Translations under genes and position numbers: made by a program | Origin: Paenibacillus sp. JZ16 | Lineage (GTDB): Bacteria > Bacillota > Bacilli > Paenibacillales > Paenibacillaceae | Direction of reading: 5' to 3' | Length of the DNA stretch: 64,000 nucleotides | Assembly (NCBI RefSeq): GCF_015326965.1 | Contig: NZ_CP017659.1 | Coordinates: forward strand, 7,205,001-7,269,000 | Part shown: piece by piece, positions 19,357 to 27,953 of the stretch | Layout of the letters: every line of letters begins with the position of its first letter | Numbering within the stretch: position 1 is the stretch's first letter | The notes under the pieces: generated by a model | Seen by the model: only the letters and a program-made list of their open reading frames with translations | The model's database searches: none | What the model was told of the DNA's origin: nothing

Positions 19357-19397
19357 AGACGGCTAGTCTGGATTAATGCTCCAGTCAGCCGTCTTTT
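19357..19397. terminator. bidirectional terminator
   Basis: AGACGGCT/AGCCGTCT with an extended, slightly bulged inner stem, then TTTTT. It lies between the convergent 3D-domain and deacetylase genes. Confidence 0.75.
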
Positions 19398-19411
19398 TAT
19401 GTTATGGGGAT

Positions 19412-20251
19412 CTATCTCGACTCTGACACGCCTAACATCTCCGGCAGTGTCACGAAGCTATATCCCTTTCTCCGCAGTTCGGTAATAATATCCGGGAGCG
19501 CTTCAATCGTTCCGGTTAGGTCCGATCCCACGCCACCTCCGGCATGCTGGAGTACGATCGAGCCTGGTCCGACAGCTGACAGAATGTTGCTCTTAACTCC
19601 TTCCTTAGGCAGACCTTTCCAATCGAGCGAGTCAACATTCCAATTCACGACTTTGTACCCGTTTTTGCGTGCCCACTGTAGCTGCTCTTCATTTATATCG
19701 CCGTAAGGTGGACGGATTAGCCGCGGATCCACACCGGTTAGTGACTTCAAGATCGTGTTGGTACGTTCGATTTGGCCTTTAAATTTGTCCAGGCTCAACT
19801 TGTTCAGCTGCGCATGATTATAGGAGTGATTGCCAATGGCGTGACCTTCATCATGGATTCGTTTTGCGAGATCGGGGTGTTTTTTGGCCCGTTCCCCCAC
19901 TGCAAAGAATGTGGCTTTTACTTGATACTCTTTAAGGACGTCCAGAACTTTGCCGGTAAATCGGGGATCCGGAACATCATCAAAGGTCAAAGCGATCTGT
20001 TTGACCCGGGGTCCGCTAGAGCGAAAGGTATCCGGGTATTTTCTCAGCAATTGACTTAAAGACGGCGCATCGTCTGAAATTTGGTTCTTGCTTTGATTGG
20101 CATGCTGACTGGACTCCGACATGACGGAAGTTTCCTGGGGGTGAAGTGACAAACGATGTACATCGGATGCGTTTGCCGGAATGTCCGGCCCTATTAAAAA
20201 GAGTAACATAATCCACAACAGGCAGCTTCCTGCGCGGTATCGTTTGAACAT
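19412..20251 (-). CDS. secreted polysaccharide deacetylase
   Basis: About 279 residues with an N-terminal signal segment (LLWIMLLFLIGPDIPANA). The NodB homology domain begins near residue 80: motif 1 TFDDVPD, motif 2 HAIGNHSYNH (metal His pair), motif 3 RPPYGDINEEQL, motif 4 WNVDSLDWKG and motif 5 VLQHAGG. It removes acetyl groups from peptidoglycan or another N-acetyl polymer outside the cell. In motif 1, the second Asp of the metal triad is kept. ATG at 20251 and GTG at 20254 are both possible, with AAAGGGG upstream. Confidence 0.9.
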   Translation of the reverse strand: MFKRYRAGSCLLWIMLLFLIGPDIPANASDVHRLSLHPQETSVMSESSQHANQSKNQISDDAPSLSQLLRKYPDTFRSSGPRVKQIALTFDDVPDPRFTGKVLDVLKEYQVKATFFAVGERAKKHPDLAKRIHDEGHAIGNHSYNHAQLNKLSLDKFKGQIERTNTILKSLTGVDPRLIRPPYGDINEEQLQWARKNGYKVVNWNVDSLDWKGLPKEGVKSNILSAVGPGSIVLQHAGGGVGSDLTGTIEALPDIITELRRKGYSFVTLPEMLGVSESR

Positions 20252-20417
20252 CACGATCGGCCCCTTTAGCTTTTTAATATGGTATGCCCAGTTGATTGGG
20301 TGATTATCCTCAATATGGGAATGCGATGATTTTTAGTTTTCCCTTAGAAAGGTGTATAATAACCGGTATCAGATTTTATTACATCTTGATCATTTGGATA
20401 TGGAAGGAGATAATCGC

Positions 20418-21440
20418 TTGGCAGACTTGTTTACACCTTACAATTTCAAGAATTTGACCCTCAAGAACCGCATTGTTATGCCACCGATGTGTCAATATTC
20501 CGTTCAAGCCGAGGACGGGATTCCGAATGATTGGCATTTTGTTCATTACGTCAGCCGTGCCGTAGGAGGTACTGGCTTAATTATTGTGGAAATGACAGGT
20601 GTCCATCCGGATGGACGGATCACGAATCAGGATACGGGGATATGGGACGACAACCAGATTCCGGCCTATCGCCGTATTGTGGAGAGCGTGCATTCTTATG
20701 GGACCAAGATTGGTATCCAGCTTGGGCATGCCGGAAGAAAAGCGCAGGATGCAGAGCCGTCGGTGGCCCCTTCTGCGATTCCGTTCAGCTCCCACTACAA
20801 AATGCCCAAGGTGCTATCCGGGGCGGAAGTGGAAGAGCTCATTCAAGCCTTCCAGGAAGGCGCTCGTCGAGCTGTTGAGGCCGGGTTCGATACCGTTGAG
20901 ATTCATGGCGCCCATGGCTATCTCATTCATCAGTTTCATTCGCCGCTCACGAATCAGCGCAGTGACGAATATGGTCAAGATCTCCCTCTATTCGGCGAGC
21001 GGGTTGTTCAAGCGGTTAAAGAAGTGCTGCCTGAAGGCATGCCGATCATTATGAGGGTATCTGCGAAAGAATACGTGGACGGAGGCTACGATGTGCAGTA
21101 CTGCGCGGAAGTCTGCACACGTTACCGGGATGCCGGCGTCGATATTTTTCATATCTCCTCGGGGGGAGAAGGCCAGGTCGGCGCAAATGGCGGCCCGGAA
21201 GCTAAGCCCGGTTACCAGGTGGATCTGGCAGCAGAGTTCAAGCAGCTGTTAAAGGTGCCTGTGATTGCGGTAGGAATGCTGGATGATTACCATGCCGCGC
21301 AAGAGGTGATTTTGTCAGGCAAAGCGGATCTGGTGGCGATCGGCCGGGGAATGCTCCGGGATCCCTACTGGGCGGTTCACGCAGCCAAGGCGCTTGATGG
21401 AGGTCAGAAAGTTCCCAAGCAGTATGAACGGGGATATTAA
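20418..21440 (+). CDS. namA: NADPH dehydrogenase, old yellow enzyme family
   Basis: A 340-residue FMN enzyme that reduces activated C=C bonds with NADPH. It follows B. subtilis YqjM closely: LFTPYNFKNLTLKNRIVMPPMCQYS near the N-terminus (with the redox-tuning Cys), GIQLGHAGRKA, IHGAHGYLIHQFHSPLTNQRSDEYG (active His), AIGRGMLRDPYW and the C-terminal QYERGY that reaches the neighbouring subunit. TTG at 20418 aligns with the YqjM start and has GGAAGGAG upstream. The frame opens earlier, at 20352, without a site. Confidence 0.9.
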   Translation: MADLFTPYNFKNLTLKNRIVMPPMCQYSVQAEDGIPNDWHFVHYVSRAVGGTGLIIVEMTGVHPDGRITNQDTGIWDDNQIPAYRRIVESVHSYGTKIGIQLGHAGRKAQDAEPSVAPSAIPFSSHYKMPKVLSGAEVEELIQAFQEGARRAVEAGFDTVEIHGAHGYLIHQFHSPLTNQRSDEYGQDLPLFGERVVQAVKEVLPEGMPIIMRVSAKEYVDGGYDVQYCAEVCTRYRDAGVDIFHISSGGEGQVGANGGPEAKPGYQVDLAAEFKQLLKVPVIAVGMLDDYHAAQEVILSGKADLVAIGRGMLRDPYWAVHAAKALDGGQKVPKQYERGY

Positions 21441-21453
21441 ATAAAAAATATTT

Positions 21454-21479
21454 TGAAACGTTTTGGATCATGGAACGTA
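21454..21479 (+). promoter_or_regulatory. ECF/sigma-W-type promoter of pspA
   Basis: TGAAAC at 21454-21459, exactly 16 bases, then CGTA at 21476-21479. This is the consensus for sigma-W of B. subtilis, which drives pspA there. The start codon follows 52 bases downstream. Confidence 0.75.
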
Positions 21480-21530
21480 AACATTAATCATATACCAGTA
21501 TTTTAAAGTGAAAGCGAGAGGAAGAGAACG

Positions 21531-22199
21531 ATGTCCATATTTAAAAGATTGCGCGATTTGACCATGTCCAATATTAACGCCATTATCGACAAGGCGGAAG
21601 ACCCGATTAAAATGACGGATCAGTACATTCGGGATATGACGGAAGATCTTGAGGATGCCGAGAAAGCAGTAGCTTCGCAAATTGCCATCGAGAAACGCTT
21701 TAAAGCACTTTATGAAGAGCAAGCTGCACTTGTTGAAAAACGCACGCAGCAGGCTCATACGGCAGCACAAGCTCAAAACGTTGATCTTGCCCGCCGCGCG
21801 CTGGAAGAGAAGAAGGCCGCCGAGGCCAAGCGTGATGAGTACAAAGCAAGCTACGATCAGAACAAACTGGCAGCTGACAATCTGCGCGGCAAGCTGGAAG
21901 AAATGCGTAAGCAGCTTACCGCGATGAAGAACAAGCGCGAAACTTTGGTCGCCCGTTATAATGCGGCTAAAGCGCAAACCGAGATCAACAAAGCGATGAA
22001 CGGGTTTGGTTCCGACACAGCATCGGCTGGATTGAAACGTATGGAAGAGAAGATGCTCGCTATGGAAGCACGTGCGGAAGCAAGCAATGAAATGTCGGCA
22101 AAAGAGAAATCCCTTGATGAAGAGTTTGAGAACCTTGGCAAGGACAAAGTCGTTGAGGATGAGCTTGCAGCCTTGATGAAACAGTACGAGAACAAGTAA
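21531..22199 (+). CDS. pspA: PspA/IM30-family membrane-stress protein
   Basis: A 222-residue protein that is nearly all charged coiled coil, as in PspA, LiaH and Vipp1. It begins MSIFKRLRDLTMSNINAIIDKAEDPIKM, with the amphipathic helix that binds stressed membrane, then the heptad-rich region to about 150. Such proteins form rods or rings under the inner membrane and limit proton leak. An ECF-type promoter lies upstream. Genes for DUF350, DUF4178 and DUF4247 proteins follow on the same strand, after a hairpin. AGCGAGAGGAAGAG precedes the ATG. Confidence 0.93.
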   Translation: MSIFKRLRDLTMSNINAIIDKAEDPIKMTDQYIRDMTEDLEDAEKAVASQIAIEKRFKALYEEQAALVEKRTQQAHTAAQAQNVDLARRALEEKKAAEAKRDEYKASYDQNKLAADNLRGKLEEMRKQLTAMKNKRETLVARYNAAKAQTEINKAMNGFGSDTASAGLKRMEEKMLAMEARAEASNEMSAKEKSLDEEFENLGKDKVVEDELAALMKQYENK

Positions 22200-22239
22200 A
22201 AACGGATCCAGTGGTCTAACAGGTAATATAGTTTAGGGG

Positions 22240-22294
22240 GCGAGGGAGAAACAGCAGGGCTGAATACAGCTGTGCTTCTCCTTCGCTTTTGTTT
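22240..22294 (+). terminator. hairpin between pspA and the DUF350 gene
   Basis: GCGAGGGAGAA...CAGC pairs with GCTG...TTCTCCTTCGC, followed by TTTTGTTTG. It may be a partial terminator that keeps pspA mRNA more abundant than the downstream genes. Confidence 0.65.
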
Positions 22295-22404
22295 GATTGA
22301 TCGTAGATATACATGGAGCACATCCCCTTTATGAACGTCTGTCTTCGATTGAAGCAGCTCGAGCTCAAGGAGTTTGTTTGTATGTTGAATGTGGAGGCTT
22401 AGAG

Positions 22405-22809
22405 ATGGATTTTGATATGATCTTGCGTGTATTGCTTTGGACAGCTGTCGGTGGGCTGCTGTTGTTTGTTTTGATGTTTGTGGATTCCCTGTTCACGAAA
22501 TATAACGATCTTGAAGAAGTGAAAGCGGGTAATATGGCGGTAACCACAAGACTGATACTGAAGCTGTTCGCACAAGGGTATATTTTATCCGTGTCGATCG
22601 GAACGTCATATCATCTGCTTGAGGCCATTGTGGTATCGATCATTTCATTTATCATATTGCTGGTTCTCGAATCGTTAACAGAGCTCATGCTTCGTAACTT
22701 CGGCAAGCTGAACCTTGACAAAGGGACTCGCGAGGGAAAGACGGGATACGGTTTGTTTGCAGGTTCGCTGCATGTGGTTGGGGCGTTAATTATTACCGCT
22801 TGCCTATAG
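22405..22809 (+). CDS. DUF350 membrane protein (YjfL-like)
   Basis: A 134-residue protein with four hydrophobic helices in two repeated pairs, as in DUF350/YjfL proteins. The first segment is ILRVLLWTAVGGLLLFVLMFVDSLFTKYNDLEEVKAGN, and the polar turn NDLEEVKAGNMAV is typical of the family. ATG at 22405 has GGAGG 7 bases upstream; the longer frame to 22297 has none. Comparative genomics links this family to PspA-like proteins. Its transport or sensing role is unknown. It is followed closely by the DUF4178 gene. Confidence 0.82.
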   Translation: MDFDMILRVLLWTAVGGLLLFVLMFVDSLFTKYNDLEEVKAGNMAVTTRLILKLFAQGYILSVSIGTSYHLLEAIVVSIISFIILLVLESLTELMLRNFGKLNLDKGTREGKTGYGLFAGSLHVVGALIITACL

Positions 22810-22839
22810 AACGCATAATGGAGATAGGGGACAGGAAAG

Positions 22840-23346
22840 ATGAGTATGTGGAAAAGAATCAGCAATTTATTTAGTAAGCCGGAGCCGCCCAAGGTAGAGA
22901 AAAGCATGCTGCAGCTGGCTCCTGGCGATATTTGCGAAGTGTCTCTGGTCACTTATGAAGTCACGGGTCGCGTGCACAATCGCGGTCGTAATGCGGTCGT
23001 CTTGACGCTGCAGGATGGCAGCACCATTGCTTACCTTCATATCGAAGAACGCGAGACGGTACAGTACGCGTTATACGCTCCGATCGATGGACGGCTGGAT
23101 TCTCCCGATGAGGTACCATCCATCATCGATCTGGACGATCATGTATTTCATCTGGAAGAGGAATATGGGGGGCATGTTTCGATTACCGGTCGTACCGCGT
23201 TTACGCAAAGCGGGGAGCAGCACGTATGGCAATACCAATCGGACGATTACAAGCTGCTGCGGATTGAATGGCAGAACGGGCGGTTTATGTTGTATGAAGG
23301 CGAGAAAGTGATACCGGGGGACGTTCGAGTTATCCGGGCGACTTAG
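22840..23346 (+). CDS. DUF4178-family protein
   Basis: 168 residues, soluble, mostly beta-strand: LQLAPGDICEVSLVTYEVTGRVHNRGRNAVVLTLQDGSTIAYLHIEERE, then DEYGGHVSITGRTAFTQSGEQHVWQYQSDDYKLLRIEWQNGRFMLYEGEKVIPGDV is seen in segments. This layout fits DUF4178, which often neighbours PspA and DUF350 genes. No signal peptide or membrane segment, so it is probably cytosolic. The DUF4247 gene starts 10 bases after it. Function is unknown; a role at the stressed membrane is inferred from the operon. Confidence 0.75.
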   Translation: MSMWKRISNLFSKPEPPKVEKSMLQLAPGDICEVSLVTYEVTGRVHNRGRNAVVLTLQDGSTIAYLHIEERETVQYALYAPIDGRLDSPDEVPSIIDLDDHVFHLEEEYGGHVSITGRTAFTQSGEQHVWQYQSDDYKLLRIEWQNGRFMLYEGEKVIPGDVRVIRAT

Positions 23347-23356
23347 GAGTGGTGGC

Positions 23357-24088
23357 ATGAAGGAACGCTCTTTTATATCTATAAAAATCATGTTGGTGCT
23401 GAGTTTGTTCGTATCATTATTGAGTGGATGCGGAGCGCCGAATATCAAGGATACCTATCCGCTGGAATCCGTCAATCGAGACGGAAACGCAACGTCCTAT
23501 GTGTACCGGGCAGCTGATAAAAGCGTTCCGGATGTCGCAGGCGAGCTCATCGCGGCGAACACGCCGGATCAATCGTCTCCTGAGGATACCGAGCGGATGT
23601 TTCTGGTATATGGGGATGAGTATTACCATTTGCAGCAGGATCCCCAGAAGCCGACCGATACGCTGATCGAAATCGACTCCAAGGAGTATGTTCAGCGCAA
23701 TTATGATTCAAGTTTCCTGCAAGGGTACTTAACGGCCGTTCTGATCGGGAATTTATTCGATTCGATGGGCGGCGGGGGTTACCGGGGGTATACAAGTAAA
23801 GATGTGTATAAACCGGCACAAGGTAACTATAAGAAGCCAACAAGCCAGGATAAGAAGATCGCTCCGCCGCTGACGGTGGACCGGAGCGGGAAGATTACCC
23901 GGCGTGGCCAGGATTCTGCCGGTACGGGCGGAAGCCTGTTCAGACGAAATCCGGATACAGGCGGAGACCGCGGCACGATCAAGCGCGGCGAAAGCGGCGG
24001 AGGTTTGTTCGATTCGCCGAAGAAATCGTACAAGAAGCCGAAGACCCGAATCGGATCTGGCAGGATCTCCCGAAGGGGACGAAGGTAA
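23357..24088 (+). CDS. DUF4247-family lipoprotein
   Basis: 243 residues. A lipoprotein signal ends LLSGC near residue 25, so the protein should sit on the outer face of the membrane. The DUF4247 core covers about 30-140 (DTYPLESVNRDG, VPDVAGELIA, RMFLVYGDEYYHLQQDPQKP, NYDSSFLQGYLTAVLIGNLFD). A Gly-rich, basic tail with repeated ITRRGQ, RRGR and KRGESGGG-type segments follows. Last gene of the pspA unit, closed by a terminator. In other genomes this set is reported next to polyamine-type synthesis genes; none is here. Confidence 0.78.
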   Translation: MKERSFISIKIMLVLSLFVSLLSGCGAPNIKDTYPLESVNRDGNATSYVYRAADKSVPDVAGELIAANTPDQSSPEDTERMFLVYGDEYYHLQQDPQKPTDTLIEIDSKEYVQRNYDSSFLQGYLTAVLIGNLFDSMGGGGYRGYTSKDVYKPAQGNYKKPTSQDKKIAPPLTVDRSGKITRRGQDSAGTGGSLFRRNPDTGGDRGTIKRGESGGGLFDSPKKSYKKPKTRIGSGRISRRGRR

Positions 24089-24100
24089 AGCAAAGAGTTC

Positions 24101-24132
24101 AAGCGCATGGTCAAGTGACCATGCGCTTTTTT
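24101..24132 (+). terminator. rho-independent terminator
   Basis: A perfect 12-base stem (AAGCGCATGGTC / GACCATGCGCTT), AAGT loop, then six T. It ends the pspA-DUF4247 unit. Confidence 0.88.
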
Positions 24133-24280
24133 GTCTGGTGACCCATACACACTCGGTTGTTGTGATTCTCCTACAAAACGGCGAATGGATGAGACCGGAA
24201 GCTCGGTTTGAAGATTGCGCAGAATGTAGTACAGTAAGAATGTCAGTTTTTTCTTTGAGTCAGAAAGCGAGGAATGTGTA

Positions 24281-25570
24281 GTGAAGGATAATCATTCGAT
24301 ATTGCCTAAGAAACACAATCATAAATTTGATCGGCGTGCATTGCAGGTAAGGGACGCGCAAAGGCTAGCCGTTTCTAATGCGGAGCTTGGTCAGGAGGAG
24401 CTTATTCGGCTGCAGGACAGCGATGGACGTGTGCTGGCTTCCGATGTGATCGCGCCCCACCCGTTTCCGGCTTTTGCGCGTTCGGGCATGGACGGTTATG
24501 CCGTTCGATCAGCGGATTTAGCCGCATGCGATTTAGGGGAACAGGTGTGGCTAGAGGTTGTCGACCAGATCCCGTGCGGATATGTGTCTTCCATTTCAAT
24601 CGAGCAAGGCAAGGCTTCCCGCATCATGACGGGCGCTCAGGTGCCTGAAGGGGCAGACGCTGTCGTTATGCTTGAAGCGACGGAGCTTCGAACAGAGGAT
24701 GGCCTTACCCATGTAGGCTTCAAGCGGTCCATCGAGACGGGGAAGAATATTACTCCCCTCGGATTCGAGCTTCAGGAAGGTGATTTGATCCTCCGCAGAG
24801 GAACACTCATCGGACCTGGAGAAATTTCGGTTCTGGCCACCTTTGGCATACACCAGGTTGAAGTGTATCGTCAACCGGTGGTAGGAATATTCTCGACGGG
24901 CAGCGAACTATTGGACATCACCGAGCCGCTTGAACCTGGTAAAATTCGCAACAGCAATACTTATATGCTCGCATCGCAAATTCGGGAAGCCGGTGGTGTC
25001 CCGGTGATTATGGAGGCGATCCCGGATGATATCGAGCTCGCCCGCCAAAAGGTGGAAGAAGCGCTCCAGGTGTATGACATCGTGGTGACGACAGGCGGCG
25101 TATCTGTAGGCGACTACGATATTATGGGGGAGCTGGTGACATCCGGAGGTCTGGACATGCTGTTTAATAAAGTCACAATGCGGCCCGGAAGTGTTACAAC
25201 CGCGGCTGTGAAGGAGGGCAAGCTGCTCTTTGCGTTATCGGGTAATCCGGGGGCCTGTTATGTGGGATTTCTGTTGTTTGTCCGACCTGCGATCCGAAAG
25301 ATGCTTGGCATGGAGCAGTTGTTTTTAACCGAATGGACGGCAGAGTTGGGTTCGGATTATTCGAAAGTGAACAACTTTACCCGTTTCGTCCGGGGGAGCC
25401 TGGAGGTGTCAAACGGCAAGCTTGTAGCGACACCTGCTTCCCTTGATGAGTCAAGTGTCATGATCACGATTAAAGACAGTGACTGTTTAATCGTGATTCC
25501 GCCAGAGCTTCGTGGTGCCGTTAAAGGCCAAACCGTACAAGTTCTCGTTCTGCCGGGGGCCTGGACATGA
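24281..25570 (+). CDS. moeA: molybdopterin molybdenumtransferase
   Basis: A 429-residue MoeA, which inserts molybdate into adenylylated molybdopterin. Typical segments are PHPFPAFARSGMDGYAVRSADL, RIMTGAQVPEGADAVVMLE, GIFSTGSELLD..GKIRNSNTYML, VVTTGGVSVGDYD and FALSGNPGACYVGFLLFVRPAIRKM. The N-terminal extension of about 30 residues (KKHNHKFDRRALQVRD) is rich in His and basic residues and longer than usual. GTG start with GCGAGG upstream. It overlaps mobB by four bases. Other molybdenum cofactor genes are not in the window. Confidence 0.93.
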   Translation: MKDNHSILPKKHNHKFDRRALQVRDAQRLAVSNAELGQEELIRLQDSDGRVLASDVIAPHPFPAFARSGMDGYAVRSADLAACDLGEQVWLEVVDQIPCGYVSSISIEQGKASRIMTGAQVPEGADAVVMLEATELRTEDGLTHVGFKRSIETGKNITPLGFELQEGDLILRRGTLIGPGEISVLATFGIHQVEVYRQPVVGIFSTGSELLDITEPLEPGKIRNSNTYMLASQIREAGGVPVIMEAIPDDIELARQKVEEALQVYDIVVTTGGVSVGDYDIMGELVTSGGLDMLFNKVTMRPGSVTTAAVKEGKLLFALSGNPGACYVGFLLFVRPAIRKMLGMEQLFLTEWTAELGSDYSKVNNFTRFVRGSLEVSNGKLVATPASLDESSVMITIKDSDCLIVIPPELRGAVKGQTVQVLVLPGAWT

Positions 25571-26067
25571 AGGTTTTCCAGATATGCGGTTATAAAAACA
25601 GCGGCAAAACCACATTGATTGCCAGCTTGATCCCACAGTTGAAACGGCATGGCATTCGGTCAGCCGTCATCAAGCATGACGGGCACGGATTCGAAATGGA
25701 CCATGAAGGGACGGACACGTACAAATTCCGAGAGGCGGGAGCGGAGGGGATCGCCATCGCTTCACCGGGGCGTACGGCGATGCTGATGGAAACGGAGCTG
25801 GAACTTGCGTCGTTGATCCATTTGTACAGTGATTTTGATCTGGTGCTTGTCGAAGGCTATAAGATGCAGCCTTATCCAAAGCTCGTATTGCTGCGGGGAA
25901 CGGAGGACATGGGGCTGCTGGATCAAGTTAAGGAGACCCGGGGTATCGTCGTGCGTCCTGAAATGCTAAAGGAACCGTCAGCCCTGCATGAGATGCAGCA
26001 GCGGCTAGCGGTTCCCCTATTTACTTGGAATGACACGGAGCGGATCACGTCGCTGCTGCTGTCATGA
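25567..26067 (+). CDS. mobB: molybdopterin-guanine dinucleotide biosynthesis protein B
   Basis: A 166-residue GTP-binding adaptor for forming or delivering the guanine-dinucleotide cofactor. It has a P-loop GYKNSGKTT (8-16), the conserved IKHDGHGFEMDHEGTDTYKFREAGA and a switch segment LVLVEGYKMQPYPKLVLLR. The ATG overlaps the moeA stop (ATGA), so the two are translationally coupled. Only eight bases separate its stop from the convergent xerS stop, and no terminator is visible between them. Confidence 0.92.
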   Translation: MKVFQICGYKNSGKTTLIASLIPQLKRHGIRSAVIKHDGHGFEMDHEGTDTYKFREAGAEGIAIASPGRTAMLMETELELASLIHLYSDFDLVLVEGYKMQPYPKLVLLRGTEDMGLLDQVKETRGIVVRPEMLKEPSALHEMQQRLAVPLFTWNDTERITSLLLS

Positions 26068-26075
26068 TGAAGAAG

Positions 26076-27158
26076 TTAGTCCTCCGAGCGGCGTTCAATC
26101 GCCTCGGACATCGTTTTGTCCGTTAAGTGGGCATACACTTCAGTTGTCTCGGTGGACGCGTGTCCCAATTGTTCTTTGGTTTTGTAAATATCATTTTGCA
26201 GATAATAGTCGGTGGCAAACGAATGCCGCAGCTTATGAACGGTCAGGGACGGCTTGCCAAAACGCTTGGCGTATTTGATGATCATCGCCTGAATCGCCCG
26301 CTTGGTCATGCGCTGCCCTTCATTCTGGCCGTTACGCAGTGCAACGAACAGAGCTTTTTCTTTTTTTGGCACCTTGTAGCGGGCCTGCCGAAGCTGCAGA
26401 TAATATTCAAGATCGTCTTTGGCTTGCGCACGGAAGTAGACCGGGGTCTTAAAGGTTTCGTCGTTATTACCTTTACGATAGACATGCAGCATTTTATTGT
26501 TCAGGTCGATGTCCGCAAGATTCAAATTGACCACTTCGGATACACGAAGGCCGGAATTTAATATGAGGCTGGCGATACAGGCATCTCTGACTTTATTTTG
26601 TTCATGCGCATAAAGCGCCTGTTTGTTCTGCTCCACATCCAGCCCATAACCTTCGTGAATGTAAGTGATGAAATCCTGAAGTTCTTCTTCTTCCAGTATT
26701 TTTCCTTTTAACTTGGCAGCCGTGTCTTTTGGTTTATGAATTCGCTTAATTTCTACTTTAGCCATGATGTTACGCTTGAGAAGCGGGTAAAACTCCTCGT
26801 CTTCCGCAATCTGGCTTAAATAATGAAACAGGGAGCGCAGCGATGAGAGCTTGCGGGAAACCGTGATTCTGGAGTTGGTCCCCTCCCGGCGTGTAGTCAG
26901 ATATAACCGGTAACTGGTGATGCTGTCCATGCGCAGCGTCTCCAGCTCAAGCAGCGTTACCTCGCGGTTCGAGGCTGCTTGTGACAGCCCCTCCGAACGG
27001 AGCCAATTAAAGAACGTTTCATAATCCCTTACATATTCGAGCAGGGTGGAGGGGGAGAGATCCGGGAGCTTGTAGTCGATAAATTGCTGTACAAACCAAG
27101 GCATGTCCGGCGATTTCTCATCGAGTCTTGCACGGTCGATATCTTTTTGTATATTCAT
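26076..27158 (-). CDS. xerS: tyrosine recombinase, XerS-like
   Basis: A 360-residue site-specific recombinase. The N-terminal SAM-like core-binding domain (STLLEYVRDYETFFNWL) is followed by the catalytic domain with Arg in LNSGLRVSEVVNL, Lys in HVYRKGNNDE, HKLRHSFATDYYL, LGHASTETTEVYAHL (His and nucleophile Tyr). Length and sequence fit XerS, the single chromosome-dimer recombinase of streptococci, which is also annotated in paenibacilli. ATG at 27158 has GAGGTGG upstream. No transposon or phage context is seen, so a housekeeping role is likely. A dif site was not identified. Confidence 0.85.
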   Translation of the reverse strand: MNIQKDIDRARLDEKSPDMPWFVQQFIDYKLPDLSPSTLLEYVRDYETFFNWLRSEGLSQAASNREVTLLELETLRMDSITSYRLYLTTRREGTNSRITVSRKLSSLRSLFHYLSQIAEDEEFYPLLKRNIMAKVEIKRIHKPKDTAAKLKGKILEEEELQDFITYIHEGYGLDVEQNKQALYAHEQNKVRDACIASLILNSGLRVSEVVNLNLADIDLNNKMLHVYRKGNNDETFKTPVYFRAQAKDDLEYYLQLRQARYKVPKKEKALFVALRNGQNEGQRMTKRAIQAMIIKYAKRFGKPSLTVHKLRHSFATDYYLQNDIYKTKEQLGHASTETTEVYAHLTDKTMSEAIERRSED

Positions 27159-27179
27159 GTTCCACCTCGAATGATTGTC

Positions 27180-27203
27180 TTTATAGCAATGACATGTGTC
27201 ATT
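27180..27203 (-). promoter_or_regulatory. palindrome beside the xerS -10 element
   Basis: AATGACATGTGTCATT (27188-27203) has 7-base arms around TG. On the minus strand it ends two bases before TATAAA (27180-27185), which would be the -10 of xerS. It sits where a repressor would block polymerase. Confidence 0.45.
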
Positions 27204-27368
27204 AATTACTAGTGTAACATATGGAAAGTCGATCTTGCTTGCGTGTGTCAGATCACCATGGTCGATTCTCACGAACCCGATATGGCGCTTGTGCCACAAT
27301 GAGCGGATAATACGATGAAGATAAGAAGCATTAAAATGATAGATGAGATGCTTTAGGGAGGCGGCAGC

Positions 27369-27872
27369 ATGATTTCAGATCGATGTGAACGTATGGGAAT
27401 TGAGCTGGTTCCCAAGCGGAAACAAGCCGTTATCGTAAACTTGATGCAATTGTACTTATATGATTTTACCAAGTATCTGGATATTTCGGTGAATGATCAA
27501 GGGCTGTTTTTACCGTATCCGGATCTGGATGAATTCTGGAAAAAACGAGAACGTAAATATCCTTATCTTATTACATTTGATCAACGGCCAGCCGGGTTTG
27601 CCTTGATCGAGCGGATGGATGATGCCCTAGATGCGGACTATTACATGACGGAGTTTTTCGTTATGCAAAAATATCGGCGTACGGGATTAGGGACTTGGGC
27701 GGCAACCCGGCTGTTTGATCATTTCCAGGGACGCTGGAAGGTGACGCAAGTCAGCAGTAATATACCGGCGCAGGCTTTTTGGCGAAAAGTCATTGAAGCT
27801 TATACGGGCGGCCGATATGAGGAGTATATTGATCCGGTTCGCCACAATCCTTCGCAATATTTCAATTCCTAG
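27369..27872 (+). CDS. GNAT-family N-acetyltransferase
   Basis: 167 residues with a GNAT fold. The acetyl-CoA motif is FFVMQKYRRTGLGTWAATRLFDHFQGRW (R-R-T-G-L-G), preceded by the beta strand RPAGFALIERM and followed by QVSSNIPAQAFWRKVIEAYTGGRYEEY. GGGAGG precedes the ATG. It resembles predicted acetyltransferases of Firmicutes with no assigned substrate. It is divergent from xerS and precedes an SDR gene by 81 bases. Confidence 0.85.
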   Translation: MISDRCERMGIELVPKRKQAVIVNLMQLYLYDFTKYLDISVNDQGLFLPYPDLDEFWKKRERKYPYLITFDQRPAGFALIERMDDALDADYYMTEFFVMQKYRRTGLGTWAATRLFDHFQGRWKVTQVSSNIPAQAFWRKVIEAYTGGRYEEYIDPVRHNPSQYFNS

Positions 27873-27953
27873 AATTGTTTCACGGAGTTTAAGGAACGCT
27901 CCATTGTTTGCTTATAAAATTTGGTTACAAATCAGTGCTTAGGAGGGATTCGT

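Noticed and set aside
26076..27158. Integrase of a mobile element.
   Set aside because: The protein fits XerS in length and motifs, and no attachment repeats, phage genes or transposon ends surround it.
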